Numbered from the stretch's first letter, positions 33,626 through 42,594 are shown. The stretch: DNA of 64,000 bases from Falsiroseomonas frigidaquae (GCF_012163145.1 NZ_JAAVTX010000002.1:558001-622000), one strand, 5' to 3'. Numbers and translations are program-made. The notes: generated by a model not told the origin, from the letters alone.

Positions 33626-33907
33626 TCAGCGGATCAGCAGGCCCAGCGCGACCATGCCGACCAGCAGCACGATGCCCGCCCGCACCGCAGTCATCAGGTC
33701 GCTGGTCTTGCTGGCAGGTCCCGTATCCTCATCATCCCAGCCGGAGGAGATGATGGGGTAGTCGGGGCGCGGGGGCGTGGCAGGTGCGGGGTTGGCCAGA
33801 TGGTTGGGCATGGCGCGGGGCGCCAACGCATTATCCGCCAGCGCAGCCGGCGGCCGCAGGCCGAGGAGGCCGCGTTGATCGTGGGGGTTCTGGGTTCCGG
33901 GGGCCAT
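33626..33907 (-). CDS. Small tail-anchored membrane protein
   Basis: 93 residues. A polar, Pro/Ala-rich N-terminal part with an acidic patch (SSGWDDEDTGP) precedes a C-terminal membrane helix (AVRAGIVLLVGMVALGLLIR). The orientation and length suggest an inner-membrane protein facing the cytoplasm. Not recognised. Evidence for expression is limited to a GGGGAGA upstream of the ATG and a plausible membrane segment; it could start at an internal ATG (MPNHLANP). Confidence 0.5.
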   Translation of the reverse strand: MAPGTQNPHDQRGLLGLRPPAALADNALAPRAMPNHLANPAPATPPRPDYPIISSGWDDEDTGPASKTSDLMTAVRAGIVLLVGMVALGLLIR

Positions 33908-34020
33908 GGGCCGGCAGTATTCTCCCCCCGAAAGGAATCTTCCAGCACTCAGCGGTTACAAACTCACCTTTTTGTGACGCATGAGAGGCCGCCCGGTCCG
34001 TTCCCGACAACCGGGCCGTG

Positions 34021-34695
34021 TCATCCGTGACACTTTTGCGCGTCGCTCGCGCCGGGCGCCGGGCTGCGCATCGGTCGCGCCGGCACGCCGCCGAGCCGCG
34101 CGCCATCCGGCACCGGTCCCGTCACGGCGGCACCCGGCGCCACCAGCACATCGGCGCCCAGCGTCACCGCCGGCCGCACCACCGCGCCGGCCGCCACCAG
34201 CGTGCGCGCGCCGAGTTTCACGCCGCCACACAGCACCGCGCCAGGGCCGAGATGAGCGGCCTCGCCCAATTGGCATTCGTGCTCGACGATCGCACCGGTA
34301 TTCACCAGCACCAGCCGTCCGAGCCGTGCCAGCGGCCCGAGCACCGCGCGCGCCATCACCTGGCAGCCGGCGCCCAGCGTGGCGGAGGGGGAGACCAGCG
34401 CGGCCGGATGGACCAGCGCCGGCAGCGTGAAGCCCGCCGCCTCGCAGCGGGCGCCGAGGGCCGCGCGGGTGGCATTGTCGCCGATGGCGACCGCCGCCTC
34501 GGCAAGACCCTGGGCGCGCAGGGCCTGCAGCAAGTCGGTGCCGCCGAGTCGCGCGCAACCGAGGACCAGGCCACCGGCGCCCGGCCCGTCATCCAGCAGC
34601 CCGGCGATCGCCCGGCCACTGGCACGCAGCGCCTCGATCACCACCAGCGCATGGCCGCCCGCGCCGATCACCAGGACAGGCCCGGAAGCCGGCAT
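34021..34695 (-). CDS. NeuD/PglD-type sugar O- or N-acyltransferase
   Basis: 224 residues. An N-terminal nucleotide-sugar-binding Rossmann-like domain (VLVIGAGGHALVVIEALRAS) precedes a left-handed beta-helix built of hexapeptide repeats (from about residue 95: LVHPAALVSPSATLGAG and on). This is the fold of sialic-acid O-acetyltransferase NeuD and PglD. It acylates a sugar nucleotide or surface sugar. The family's catalytic His is expected in LVHPAAL or EHECQLG. It stands alone 3' of the transglycosylase gene, about 3 kb from the exporter genes. Confidence 0.85.
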   Translation of the reverse strand: MPASGPVLVIGAGGHALVVIEALRASGRAIAGLLDDGPGAGGLVLGCARLGGTDLLQALRAQGLAEAAVAIGDNATRAALGARCEAAGFTLPALVHPAALVSPSATLGAGCQVMARAVLGPLARLGRLVLVNTGAIVEHECQLGEAAHLGPGAVLCGGVKLGARTLVAAGAVVRPAVTLGADVLVAPGAAVTGPVPDGARLGGVPARPMRSPAPGASDAQKCHG

Positions 34696-34718
34696 CGCTC
34701 AGGATACCGGCTTCGCGC

Positions 34719-36341
34719 TCAGACGCCCGGCGCCACCACCATGCAGGCGCCGCTGCCGCGCAGGCGCTCGCAGGCCTGTTCAGCGGCATCGCGGTCGGCC
34801 AGCCCGGTCACGCGGGCCCGGTACAGCGTGGACCGCCCCTGCGGCACCGGCTGCACCTGCGCCCGGACGCCGGAGGCACCGACGCGGCTGCGCGCCTGGC
34901 CGGCCGCGTCCCGCGCCAGGTTGGCGGAGGCGAAGGCCCCCACCTGGATGCCCCAGCCGCCACCGCCCGCGGGTACCGAGGCGACCAACGGGCGGGCCGG
35001 CAGGGTGCTGGCCTGCGCCTGCGGGATCAGGCCAAAGCCGCGCGAGGCCGGCGCCGCCGCCACGCCCGGCGGATCGACCCGCACGAAGGGCAGCGCCTGC
35101 GGCTGCAGCGCCGCGACGGAGGGCGCGAGCTGGCGCGGCTCCGGCTGACGCGGCTCCGGCCGGCTGGCCGCCGCCAGGGCGACGCGCGGCGCGACCGGCG
35201 GCGGTGCCGCGAGCGGCTCGGCGGCGACACTGCCGACGCTGCTGTAGCTGCTGAAACTGCCCGAGCTGACGCCGGCCGAGCTGAAGCTGGCCGAGCTGCT
35301 GGCGCTGCCAGGATCGCCGGGGCTGACCACCGGCTCCATCCGCGTCACCTGCGCCGGCGCAGCGGCCATCTGGTAGCCACCCCCGAGGCTGCTGGACGGC
35401 GGCGGCGTGGCGGCGAAGTCGCCGGGGCTGGCGATCGGTTCCATGCGGGTCTGGAAATCGCCCAGGCTCGCCACCGGCGCCATCGCCACCACCGGCCCCT
35501 GGACCGCCCCTTGGGCCGCGGCCTGCGAAACCATGAAGCCACCGGCGGAGGCGAGCTGCGTCGGCGCCGAGTAGCTCTGCGTCGAGCCGTCCGGAATCGG
35601 GTCCATCCGCACCACCGGGCCGGGCGGCAGGCTGGCCACCTGGACGCCCGGGTCCACCGCGCGGCGCTGGTCGCGCAGCGCCAGCATGGTGGCGGTATCG
35701 CCGCGGCGCGGGCCGGCCGGGATGCTCAGCGGAATCTCGGCGGCGGCATAGACCTCCGGCGCCGCGCGGCGGTTCGGATGCGCGCCCTGGATGCGCGGTC
35801 CGATGCGGGCGACGTAGTTGCGGGTTTCCGCCGGCAGGCCGCGACCACCCCACAGGTAGTCCTCGAGTCGGCGCGGGCCGGCATTGTAGGCGGCCAGGAA
35901 GCCCGGCGCGCCGTACAGCTCATACATCTCCCGCAGATAGGCGGTGCCGGCCATCAGGCTGTCCCACGGGTGATAGGGATCGGTGCCGAGGCCGTACTTG
36001 CCCTGCAATTCGCGATAGGTGCCGGGCATCACCTGCATCAGCCCCATGGCGCCGACGCGGGAGGTGGCGGAGACGCGGCCACCGGATTCCTGGCGCATCA
36101 CCTCCCGGATCCAGCGCTCCGGAATGTCGAAGCGCTGCGAGGCCTGGGTGATGTAGGGGCCCCACGGGTCGTGCGAGGGGCCGGGCGGGTCGTAGCTGTG
36201 CGGCCGCGCCCATTGCGAGGAGGAGGCCGCCGGGCCCTGGGTGACCGCCCTTTGGGTGGTCTGGCCGCAGGCGGCCAGCATCCCCAGAAGCAGGCAGGCA
36301 GCCAACGGGCGCCCCATGCCCGTAGCGCTGAACCGGTTCAT
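34719..36341 (-). CDS. Lipoprotein lytic transglycosylase with C-terminal SPOR domain
   Basis: 540 residues. Signal peptide and lipobox (LLLGMLAACG, Cys25). The SLT domain is at about residues 60-175, with catalytic Glu85 in VMRQESGGRVS, then VGAMGLMQVMPGTY and LAAYNAGPRRLEDYL. A linker of some 280 residues is rich in Ser, Ala and Pro, with repeated TRMEPxxSPGD units. The C-terminal SPOR domain (about residues 465-540, WGIQVGAFASANLARDA) binds septal, denuded peptidoglycan. It cleaves glycan strands with 1,6-anhydro product formation, presumably at division sites. ATG 36341 gives the proper lipoprotein signal. Confidence 0.9.
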   Translation of the reverse strand: MNRFSATGMGRPLAACLLLGMLAACGQTTQRAVTQGPAASSSQWARPHSYDPPGPSHDPWGPYITQASQRFDIPERWIREVMRQESGGRVSATSRVGAMGLMQVMPGTYRELQGKYGLGTDPYHPWDSLMAGTAYLREMYELYGAPGFLAAYNAGPRRLEDYLWGGRGLPAETRNYVARIGPRIQGAHPNRRAAPEVYAAAEIPLSIPAGPRRGDTATMLALRDQRRAVDPGVQVASLPPGPVVRMDPIPDGSTQSYSAPTQLASAGGFMVSQAAAQGAVQGPVVAMAPVASLGDFQTRMEPIASPGDFAATPPPSSSLGGGYQMAAAPAQVTRMEPVVSPGDPGSASSSASFSSAGVSSGSFSSYSSVGSVAAEPLAAPPPVAPRVALAAASRPEPRQPEPRQLAPSVAALQPQALPFVRVDPPGVAAAPASRGFGLIPQAQASTLPARPLVASVPAGGGGWGIQVGAFASANLARDAAGQARSRVGASGVRAQVQPVPQGRSTLYRARVTGLADRDAAEQACERLRGSGACMVVAPGV

Positions 36342-36654
36342 GCCAGGATCTCCGTCGGTTGCGGGTGTCGATCCCGAGGCCTGCCCCCCCGGCCCGCGCA
36401 TCGCCCCCTAGCGATGCACCGGCCCAGGCCAACCCCGACTTCCGTCCCGTCGTTCAAGTCCGCTCGCAAGTATCGGAGGCAATTGCCTAACCCAATGCGA
36501 CCGGCGGAGGCAAGGACGAGATCATGGCAGAACGCGCCCCGATCGCGCCATCGTGGTGGAACAAACTGTGCGCAGCGCCTATTTCTGGCCTCTCGTCACC
36601 GCAACCATTCCGGCACCAAACCTGCCGACCATTATACCGTGAGGTAACGTGACC
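36342..36654. other. 313-nt divergent intergenic region
   Basis: This separates the transglycosylase gene (left) from the glycine-zipper lipoprotein gene (right), so it must contain both promoters. It includes a perfect 12-bp palindrome AGGCAATTGCCT at 36477-36488, a possible protein-binding site. It is slightly less GC-rich near 36470-36500 and 36600-36640. No gene of its own is credible. Confidence 0.5.
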
Positions 36655-37269
36655 ATGCGCCTGACCCCCACGCGCCTGACGCAAAGGCTGATCCCTGCCG
36701 TCGCAGCCCTGGCCCTGGTGGCCGCCCTGCCGGCCTGCGCGCCGCAGCAGACCGGCAGCACGGTGCGTGCCGGCACGCTGGGCAGCGCCGCCTCCGTCTC
36801 CTACGGCACCATCGTCGGCAGCCGTCCGGTGCAGGTCGCCGGCGGCGGCAGCGGCATCGGTACGGTCGGCGGCGCGGTGGCGGGCGGCATCGCCGGCAGC
36901 TTCATCGGCGGCGACACCCGGTCGAACCTGCTGGCCGGCCTGGGCGGCGCCCTGCTCGGCGGCCTCGCCGGCAGCGCGGTGGAAGGCGGCATGACCCGCG
37001 GCACCGCCATCGAGTTCGTGGTGCGGGAGGATCGCGGCGGCGACATCGCCGTGGTGCAGACGAATGAGGAAGGGCTGCAGGCCGGCGACCGCGTGGTGAT
37101 CACGCGCGGCGACCGGGTGCGCCTGTCCCGTGCCGCGGGCGGCCCGCCGCCGGCCGCCTACGCGCCGCCGCCGCAGGGCTACTACGCGCCGCCGGGCGCC
37201 GGCACCGGGGCACAGGTCTCCAGCCCCTATGACGCCGTGCCGCAAGGCTATCGTGGGACGGTGAAGTAG
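36655..37269 (+). CDS. Glycine-zipper outer-membrane lipoprotein (SlyB/17-kDa antigen-like)
   Basis: 204 residues. Lipobox LALVAALPAC (Cys28); a glycine-zipper 2TM segment at about residues 60-110 (GTVGGAVAGGIAGSFIGGDT, LLAGLGGALLGGLAGSAV), a soluble domain, and a Pro/Tyr-rich tail (YAPPPQGYYAPPGAG). SlyB-like lipoproteins support outer-membrane integrity. GAGGT lies 9 nt before ATG 36655; a GTG at 36649 is too close to that site. It precedes the ABC exporter genes by 43 nt on the same strand, although a functional link is not shown. Confidence 0.87.
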   Translation: MRLTPTRLTQRLIPAVAALALVAALPACAPQQTGSTVRAGTLGSAASVSYGTIVGSRPVQVAGGGSGIGTVGGAVAGGIAGSFIGGDTRSNLLAGLGGALLGGLAGSAVEGGMTRGTAIEFVVREDRGGDIAVVQTNEEGLQAGDRVVITRGDRVRLSRAAGGPPPAAYAPPPQGYYAPPGAGTGAQVSSPYDAVPQGYRGTVK

Positions 37270-37312
37270 CCGGTCCCGGCCGTAGCTATGGCCCGGCGCA
37301 ACCCGCCGGGCT

Positions 37313-38167
37313 ATGAGCCGCCGCATGCTCGACCAAACCGCCGCGACGATGCCGGCCTACCATGTCGATGCGGCAGACCCGCAGCGACTCCGCAAGGCGA
37401 TCGAGGATGTCCGACTCGGCGCCAGCCGCTGGCGCCTGGCCTTCACCCTCGCTTGGCTTGACATCCGCAACCGCTACCGCGGCTCCGTCCTCGGGCCGTT
37501 CTGGTTGACGCTGTCGACCGGCGCGATGCTGCTGGGCCTCGGCCTGCTGTACTCGACGCTGTTCAACATGTCGCTGCGGGAATACCTGCCGCATCTGGCG
37601 GTCAGCCTGGTGATCTGGAACGCCATCAGCCAGATGGTGAACGACGCCACCACCAGCCTGACCGCGTCGGAGGGCATCATCCGGCAATTGCCGCTGCCCT
37701 ACACGGTGCATGCGCTGCGCTGCGTGATGCGGAACGGCATCATCGCCGCGCACAACTTCCCGCTGATCCTGGTGGTCTTCCTGATCTGCGGCCACCTGCC
37801 GGGGCCGGAAGCGGTGCTGGCGATCCCGGGCCTTATCCTGATCGCGATCAATTCGGTGGCGGCGGCGCTGTTCCTCGGCATGCTCTGCGCCCGCTTCCGC
37901 GACATCGGCCCGATCGTCGGCAGCACCATGCAGCTCGCCTTCTTCCTCACCCCGATCCTGTGGAAGCCAAGGCTGCTCGGGCATTGGGAGGCCTGGATGC
38001 CGCTGAACCCGTTCTACGCGATACTGGAGACGGTGCGCGGCCCGCTGGTGGAGGGTGGCGGCCCGCCCTTGGCCTGGGTCGCGGCCATCCTCTACACGAT
38101 TGCGACGGTGGTGGTGGCGGCGGTGTTCTTCGTGCGCTTCCGCGGCCGCGTGGCCTTCTGGGTGTAG
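37313..38167 (+). CDS. wzm: ABC-2 type polysaccharide export permease (Wzm/KpsM-like)
   Basis: 284 residues with six predicted membrane helices. ABC-2 polysaccharide exporter signatures: LAWLDIRNRYRGSVLGPFWL (amphipathic N-terminal and start of TM1), LPLPYTVHALRCVMRN, and YTPI-like FLTPILWKPRLLG with WMPLNPFYAILETVRGPLV. It forms the channel for export of an undecaprenyl- or lipid-linked glycan. The Wzt ATPase gene follows 11 nt later and a glycosyltransferase gene after that. Confidence 0.92.
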   Translation: MSRRMLDQTAATMPAYHVDAADPQRLRKAIEDVRLGASRWRLAFTLAWLDIRNRYRGSVLGPFWLTLSTGAMLLGLGLLYSTLFNMSLREYLPHLAVSLVIWNAISQMVNDATTSLTASEGIIRQLPLPYTVHALRCVMRNGIIAAHNFPLILVVFLICGHLPGPEAVLAIPGLILIAINSVAAALFLGMLCARFRDIGPIVGSTMQLAFFLTPILWKPRLLGHWEAWMPLNPFYAILETVRGPLVEGGGPPLAWVAAILYTIATVVVAAVFFVRFRGRVAFWV

Positions 38168-38178
38168 GGCGCAGAATC

Positions 38179-38916
38179 ATGGCCGTGATCGAAGCCCGCG
38201 GGCTCTGCCTGGACTTTCCCTATTATCACATCGGCGCGCGGTCGCTGAAGAAGCGGCTGATGGGCAAGTCCCGGCTGCATACGGACCCGTCCAACCGGAT
38301 CGTCGTCACCGCGCTGCGCAACCTGGATTTCCGCATCGGCACCGGGGACCGCGTGGCCCTGGTCGGCCCGAACGGCGCCGGCAAGACCACGCTGCTGCGG
38401 ACGCTGGCCGGCGTCTATGAACCGGTCGCCGGCAGCCTGACCGTCACCGGCCAGATCGGCGCGCTGATCGACGTGGCCGCCGGCATGGACAACGAATCGA
38501 CGGGCCGGGAGAATGTCCGCCTGCGCGGCCTGTATCGCGGCCTGACGGATGCCGAATGCGACCGGCTGGCGGAGGAGGTGGCGGAATTCGCCGGCCTCGG
38601 CGATTTCTTCGACGTGCCGATCCGCACCTATTCGGCCGGCATGGGCGTGCGGCTGTCCTTCGCCATGGCCACCGCCATGCAGCCCCAGGTGCTGCTGATG
38701 GATGAGTGGTTCCTGGCCGGCGATGCCGCCTTCATGGCCAAGGCGGAGGAACGCCTGGCCCGGCTGGTCGGCGGCGCCGACATCATGGTGGTCGCGACGC
38801 ATGACTTCGCCGTGGTGCGCCGCTGGTGCAACCGCGCCATCCGGCTGGAGGGCGGGATGATCCTGGCCGACGGGCCGGTCGAGGAGGTCCTGGGCGGCCT
38901 CGAAGCGACGGCGTGA
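38179..38916 (+). CDS. wzt: ABC-type polysaccharide export ATPase (Wzt/KpsT-like)
   Basis: 245 residues. Walker A GPNGAGKTT at residues 63-71, signature YSAGMGVRLSF, Walker B VLLMDEW, switch ATHDF. The YYHIGARSLKKRLMG opening is typical of polysaccharide exporters. It lacks the 150-190-residue C-terminal carbohydrate-binding domain of O-antigen Wzt proteins, so recognition of a modified glycan end is not built in; this matches the KpsT/TagH short form. The last 4 nt overlap the GTG start of the next glycosyltransferase gene. Confidence 0.93.
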   Translation: MAVIEARGLCLDFPYYHIGARSLKKRLMGKSRLHTDPSNRIVVTALRNLDFRIGTGDRVALVGPNGAGKTTLLRTLAGVYEPVAGSLTVTGQIGALIDVAAGMDNESTGRENVRLRGLYRGLTDAECDRLAEEVAEFAGLGDFFDVPIRTYSAGMGVRLSFAMATAMQPQVLLMDEWFLAGDAAFMAKAEERLARLVGGADIMVVATHDFAVVRRWCNRAIRLEGGMILADGPVEEVLGGLEATA

Positions 38917-41450
38917 GCGGCACTCCAGCTCTTTTCTGCATCGCCGACCCCAGCCTGCGGGATTTCGTCGGCCACCATTTCTCCTACGACCACGCGGTTG
39001 CCGAAGCGGCGCGCGCCGCCGGCTTCGCCACCCTGGTGCTCGGCCATCGCGCATTGCCGGAGGATGTCGCCCGCCAGGCCGGCGCCGTGCCGGCCTTCCA
39101 CGATGACATCTGGGCGCAACGGGCGGGCGGCGGCCCGATCCGGCGGCGGCGGGACGATCTGTTCCGCAACCGCCGCTTCGCCGAGGACCTGCTGGGCGCG
39201 CTGCCGAGGGACCTGCCGCCGGGGTCGATCCTGCTGGCGCATATGCTGACCAAGCGGCAGATGCTCGGCCTTGCGCGGGTGGTGGAGGCGCTGCCGCGGC
39301 ATGTCACCATCATCGCCCTGCTGCGCTACCAGACCGAATTCTACGATGACGGCCTGACCGGCCGCGCCTTCGCCCGGCTGCGCCGCGCGGTCGGTGATGG
39401 CGCAAGGCTGCGGCTGGCCTCGGACAGCGCCCGGCTGGCGCGGCGCATCGGCCGGCTGGCCGGCCTGCCGGTGGAGGTGCTGCCGATTCCGCACACGCCG
39501 CCGGACCTGCCGCCGCCCGCGCCACCCCCGTCTGACCAGTCCGCAGGCCGCGCGCTGCACATGGTCAGCCTGGGCAATGCGCGCGACGAGAAGGGTTTCC
39601 TCGAGATCCTGGCGGCGATCCGGCTGCTGCGCGCGGAACCCGCCGGGCTGGCCGGGCTGCGCTTCACCCTGCAGGCCAATGACGCGGCGCCGGATGTCGC
39701 CGCCGCGATCGATGAATTCGCGCTCGACCTGCCGGAGGAGGTCCGGCTGCTGCGCCGGGCGCTGACGCCCGAATCCTACACCGCGCTGCTGGCCGAGTCG
39801 GACCTGGTGCTGCTGCCCTATTGGCGCGAGATCTATGAGGCCCGCACCTCCGGCGTGCTGCCGGAGGCGCTGGGCGGCGGCCGCCCGGTGATCTGCACCG
39901 CCGCCACCTGGATGGCGGATGAACTGGCGCTGTGCGGCGCCGGGATACTGGTGGCGGATCGCGACCCGAAGGGCCTGGCCGCCGCGATCCGCCAGGCGCA
40001 TGCCGCCTGGCCGCGGCTGGCCGCCGGCGCGCTGGCCGGACGCGCCGGCTGCCTCGCCCGGCATGGCGGCGCGGCGCTGATGCGCGCCGTGCTGGCGCCG
40101 CCGCCGCCGCCGCTGCCGCCGGAGCCGCCGCGGCGGGTGCAGGTATTCTATCCCTGGCCCGATTTCCTCGACCGGAAGGCCGGCGCCAGCCTACGCAGCA
40201 ACCTGATGGCGGAGGTCATCGCTCCGCATGTCGAGGAGCTGCGCGTGCTGCAGGACGGCGCCGCCCCCACCACCCGGCGCGGCAACATCCTGGTGGAGTC
40301 GCTGCACGAACGCCGCATGATCCGGCTCGCCAAGGGCCTCGCCTGGCGCGGCCTGCGGCTGGCTGCCCGCCCGCTGAGCGGCGCGGCGCAGGCCGGCGAG
40401 GTGCTGTTCCCCTGGCTGCACCTGCAACGCCTGGCGGACCCCTTCTTTCGCCGCCGCATCGAGCGGCTGGTCGCCAGTGCCGATGCGGTGCTGCTGGAAT
40501 ACGGCTTCTGGGCCGGGCCGGTGCTGCAGACCTGCGAACGCCTCGGCGTGCCCTGCGTGCTGACGGCGCATGACGTGATCGAGGACCGGGTGCCCGGATC
40601 CGCCCTGCTGCGCCGGCTGACCGCCTGGCTCGAAGCCCGCGCGCTGCGCCGGGCGCCGAAGGTGGTGGCGGTGACGCCCGGCGACGCGGCGCATTTCGCG
40701 GCGCTCGGCGTGCAGGCGCAGGTGGTGCCGAACCCGGTGGACCTCGCCGCCATGTCCCGGTCGCTGCCGGTGGCGCCGCGGCTGATGCTGCGGCGCATGG
40801 GGATCGAGCTGCCGGAGCGGCCCTTCGGCCTGTTCGTCGGCAGCAACCACCCACCCAACATCACGGCGGTGGCGCATCTGCGCGCCCTGGCCGCCCGGCT
40901 GCATGCCGGGCTGGGCGAGGCGGCGCCGCTGATCGTCGTCGCCGGCAGCGCTGCGCCGGCGGAGGAAGCGCCCGGCTTCGTAGTCCTGGGCCGGGTGCAT
41001 GACGTGGTGCTGGCCGCGCTGTACCAGGCGGCGCATCTCGCCCTGGTGCCGCTGCCGGAAGGCACCGGCAGCTCGCTGAAGACGCTGGAGGCGATGGCCG
41101 CGGGGCTGCCCGTGCTCGGCACCAGCGTCGCCTTCCGCGGCCTGCCGGTGACGGATGGCGAGCAGGGCGTGGTGGAGGATGATCTCGACCGCTGGGCGGC
41201 ATTGCTGCCGGCGCTGGTCGCGGATGCGGCGGGGCTGGCACGGCTGGCCGCGGGCGGGCGGGCGCTGGCCGCCGGCTACGACCATCGCCGCGTGATGGCC
41301 GCCTACCTGCCGCTCCTCGGCCTGCCCGTAGATGCCGAGCCTGGCCCGGCTCTGCCCCTGCTGCTGGCGGAGACGCCGCCCTTCCCGCCGCGCGCCACCG
41401 CGCGGTCCCGGCTGCCGGCCTTCAGCGGCGGGACGCTGCCGGGCCGCTAG
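38913..41450 (+). CDS. Bifunctional (double-domain) glycosyltransferase
   Basis: 845 residues from a GTG overlapping the wzt stop by 4 nt (GTGA). The first half has a GT-B fold with LGNARDEKGFLEIL and an EARTSGVLPEALGGGRPVI nucleotide-sugar site near residue 315. A Pro-rich joint (APPPPPLPPEPPRR) at about residue 400 leads to a second GT4-like half with VGSNHPPNITAVAHL and PLPEGTGSSLKTLEAMAAGL near residue 720. Two fused transferases would add two sugars to the exported glycan. Coupling to wzm/wzt strongly ties it to that exporter. Specificities are unknown. Confidence 0.87.
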   Translation: MSGTPALFCIADPSLRDFVGHHFSYDHAVAEAARAAGFATLVLGHRALPEDVARQAGAVPAFHDDIWAQRAGGGPIRRRRDDLFRNRRFAEDLLGALPRDLPPGSILLAHMLTKRQMLGLARVVEALPRHVTIIALLRYQTEFYDDGLTGRAFARLRRAVGDGARLRLASDSARLARRIGRLAGLPVEVLPIPHTPPDLPPPAPPPSDQSAGRALHMVSLGNARDEKGFLEILAAIRLLRAEPAGLAGLRFTLQANDAAPDVAAAIDEFALDLPEEVRLLRRALTPESYTALLAESDLVLLPYWREIYEARTSGVLPEALGGGRPVICTAATWMADELALCGAGILVADRDPKGLAAAIRQAHAAWPRLAAGALAGRAGCLARHGGAALMRAVLAPPPPPLPPEPPRRVQVFYPWPDFLDRKAGASLRSNLMAEVIAPHVEELRVLQDGAAPTTRRGNILVESLHERRMIRLAKGLAWRGLRLAARPLSGAAQAGEVLFPWLHLQRLADPFFRRRIERLVASADAVLLEYGFWAGPVLQTCERLGVPCVLTAHDVIEDRVPGSALLRRLTAWLEARALRRAPKVVAVTPGDAAHFAALGVQAQVVPNPVDLAAMSRSLPVAPRLMLRRMGIELPERPFGLFVGSNHPPNITAVAHLRALAARLHAGLGEAAPLIVVAGSAAPAEEAPGFVVLGRVHDVVLAALYQAAHLALVPLPEGTGSSLKTLEAMAAGLPVLGTSVAFRGLPVTDGEQGVVEDDLDRWAALLPALVADAAGLARLAAGGRALAAGYDHRRVMAAYLPLLGLPVDAEPGPALPLLLAETPPFPPRATARSRLPAFSGGTLPGR

Positions 41451-41803
41451 AACGCCGCACCGCGTCAGTTCGCCCGCCGCATCCGAAGCATCGGTCGCCA
41501 TCGCGTCGCGGCACAGGATGGTGGAGGTCATCCGGCTTCACCCCTGGCCGGCCTGGCTACCGCGTGCGGCGCAGCGACTTACAATCAACCCAGAGTAGAA
41601 TAAGTCTCCCTGACTCAAAGGTTAATGGCATAGTCCCGCCGTTCAGCGGGAGGTCAGGCCTGGTGTGGTTGTGGAAGCTACTGACTGCAGCGCTTACGTT
41701 GCGCCGGGCCGCATCGCGGGGCGAGCGCAGCGGAGATCGCTACGCGACCGCCACCTACCGCGCGCCGGGATTTCAGGAGGCAGCAGACCTGCAGAGCCTG
41801 GAG
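41451..41803. other. 353-nt region between the glycosyltransferase and radC
   Basis: No tRNA, no credible gene and no clear terminator were found. A short stretch at 41571-41640 is much less GC-rich than the surroundings (CAGAGTAGAATAAGTCTCCC and following). It may mark a recombination boundary or a promoter for radC. The frame of radC stays open through this region but codes for nothing like the family. Confidence 0.45.
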
Positions 41804-42580
41804 ATGAGAGATGAGCCGGGCCGCTCTCTCTATCGGCCTCCGGCGGAGCGTGGCGATGCGCCATGCGGCAGCGCGCCCAACAGGGGTTCGGACGCGGTGC
41901 CTTTCCCCAGCACCGGCCCGCACGGGCATCGCGGTCGCATGCGCGAGAAGATGCTGACCCGAGGCCCGGATGCGCTCGCGGATTACGAGCTTCTTGAGAT
42001 GCTGCTGTTCTTCGCCATTCCGAAGGGCGACACCAAGCCACTGGCCAAGGCCTTGATCAACCGCTTCGGTAGCTTCGCGAAAGTCCTGGCGGCGCCCCAG
42101 CAGGATCTCCTGAACACGCGAGGCCTCGGGCCGCACAGTGTCACGGCATTGAAGCTTGTCCAGGCCTCCGCGCTTCGGATGGCGAGGGCGGAGGTGATGG
42201 ATGCGCCGATCCTGAACAAATGGGATCTGCTCATCGACTACCTGAAGCTTGTCATGGCGCGGGAGCAGATCGAGCAGTTCCGGGTCCTGTTCCTGGACAC
42301 CCGCAACCGCCTTATCGCGGATGAGGCGCAGGCGCGTGGGACGGTCAACCACACGCCGGTCTATCCGCGGGAGGTCGTCAAGCGCGCGCTCGAGCTGCAT
42401 GCGACCGCGCTGATTCTGGTCCACAACCACCCCTCAGGCGACCCGACACCCTCCAAGGCCGATCTTGAGATGACGCGCGAGGTGAAGCAGGCCGGGTTGA
42501 TCCTCTCGATCGTGCTGCACGATCACATCATCATCGGGAACGGGCGGGTGTTCAGCTTTCGGCGCGAGGGGCTTCTCTAG
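41804..42580 (+). CDS. radC: RadC family JAMM-domain protein
   Basis: 258 residues. An N-terminal helix-hairpin-helix-like region (LLNTRGLGPHSVTALKLVQA) precedes the RadC/JAB1-MPN domain with metal motif HNHPSGDPTPSKAD near residue 208 and VLHDHIIIGNGRVFSF. RadC has no settled biochemical activity despite its old 'DNA repair' name, and is often carried by mobile DNA. ATG 41804 was chosen, although no good ribosome-binding site precedes it; the alternative MREKMLTRG at 41939 would remove 45 residues. Its codons look less GC-biased than the flanking glycan genes, which hints at separate origin. Confidence 0.9.
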   Translation: MRDEPGRSLYRPPAERGDAPCGSAPNRGSDAVPFPSTGPHGHRGRMREKMLTRGPDALADYELLEMLLFFAIPKGDTKPLAKALINRFGSFAKVLAAPQQDLLNTRGLGPHSVTALKLVQASALRMARAEVMDAPILNKWDLLIDYLKLVMAREQIEQFRVLFLDTRNRLIADEAQARGTVNHTPVYPREVVKRALELHATALILVHNHPSGDPTPSKADLEMTREVKQAGLILSIVLHDHIIIGNGRVFSFRREGLL

Positions 42581-42594
42581 CTTATTGTTCCAAC

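Noticed and set aside
41564-41803. N-terminal extension of RadC by 80 residues
   Set aside because: The extension has no similarity to the RadC family and covers the less GC-rich intergenic stretch; the start at 41804 is adequate.
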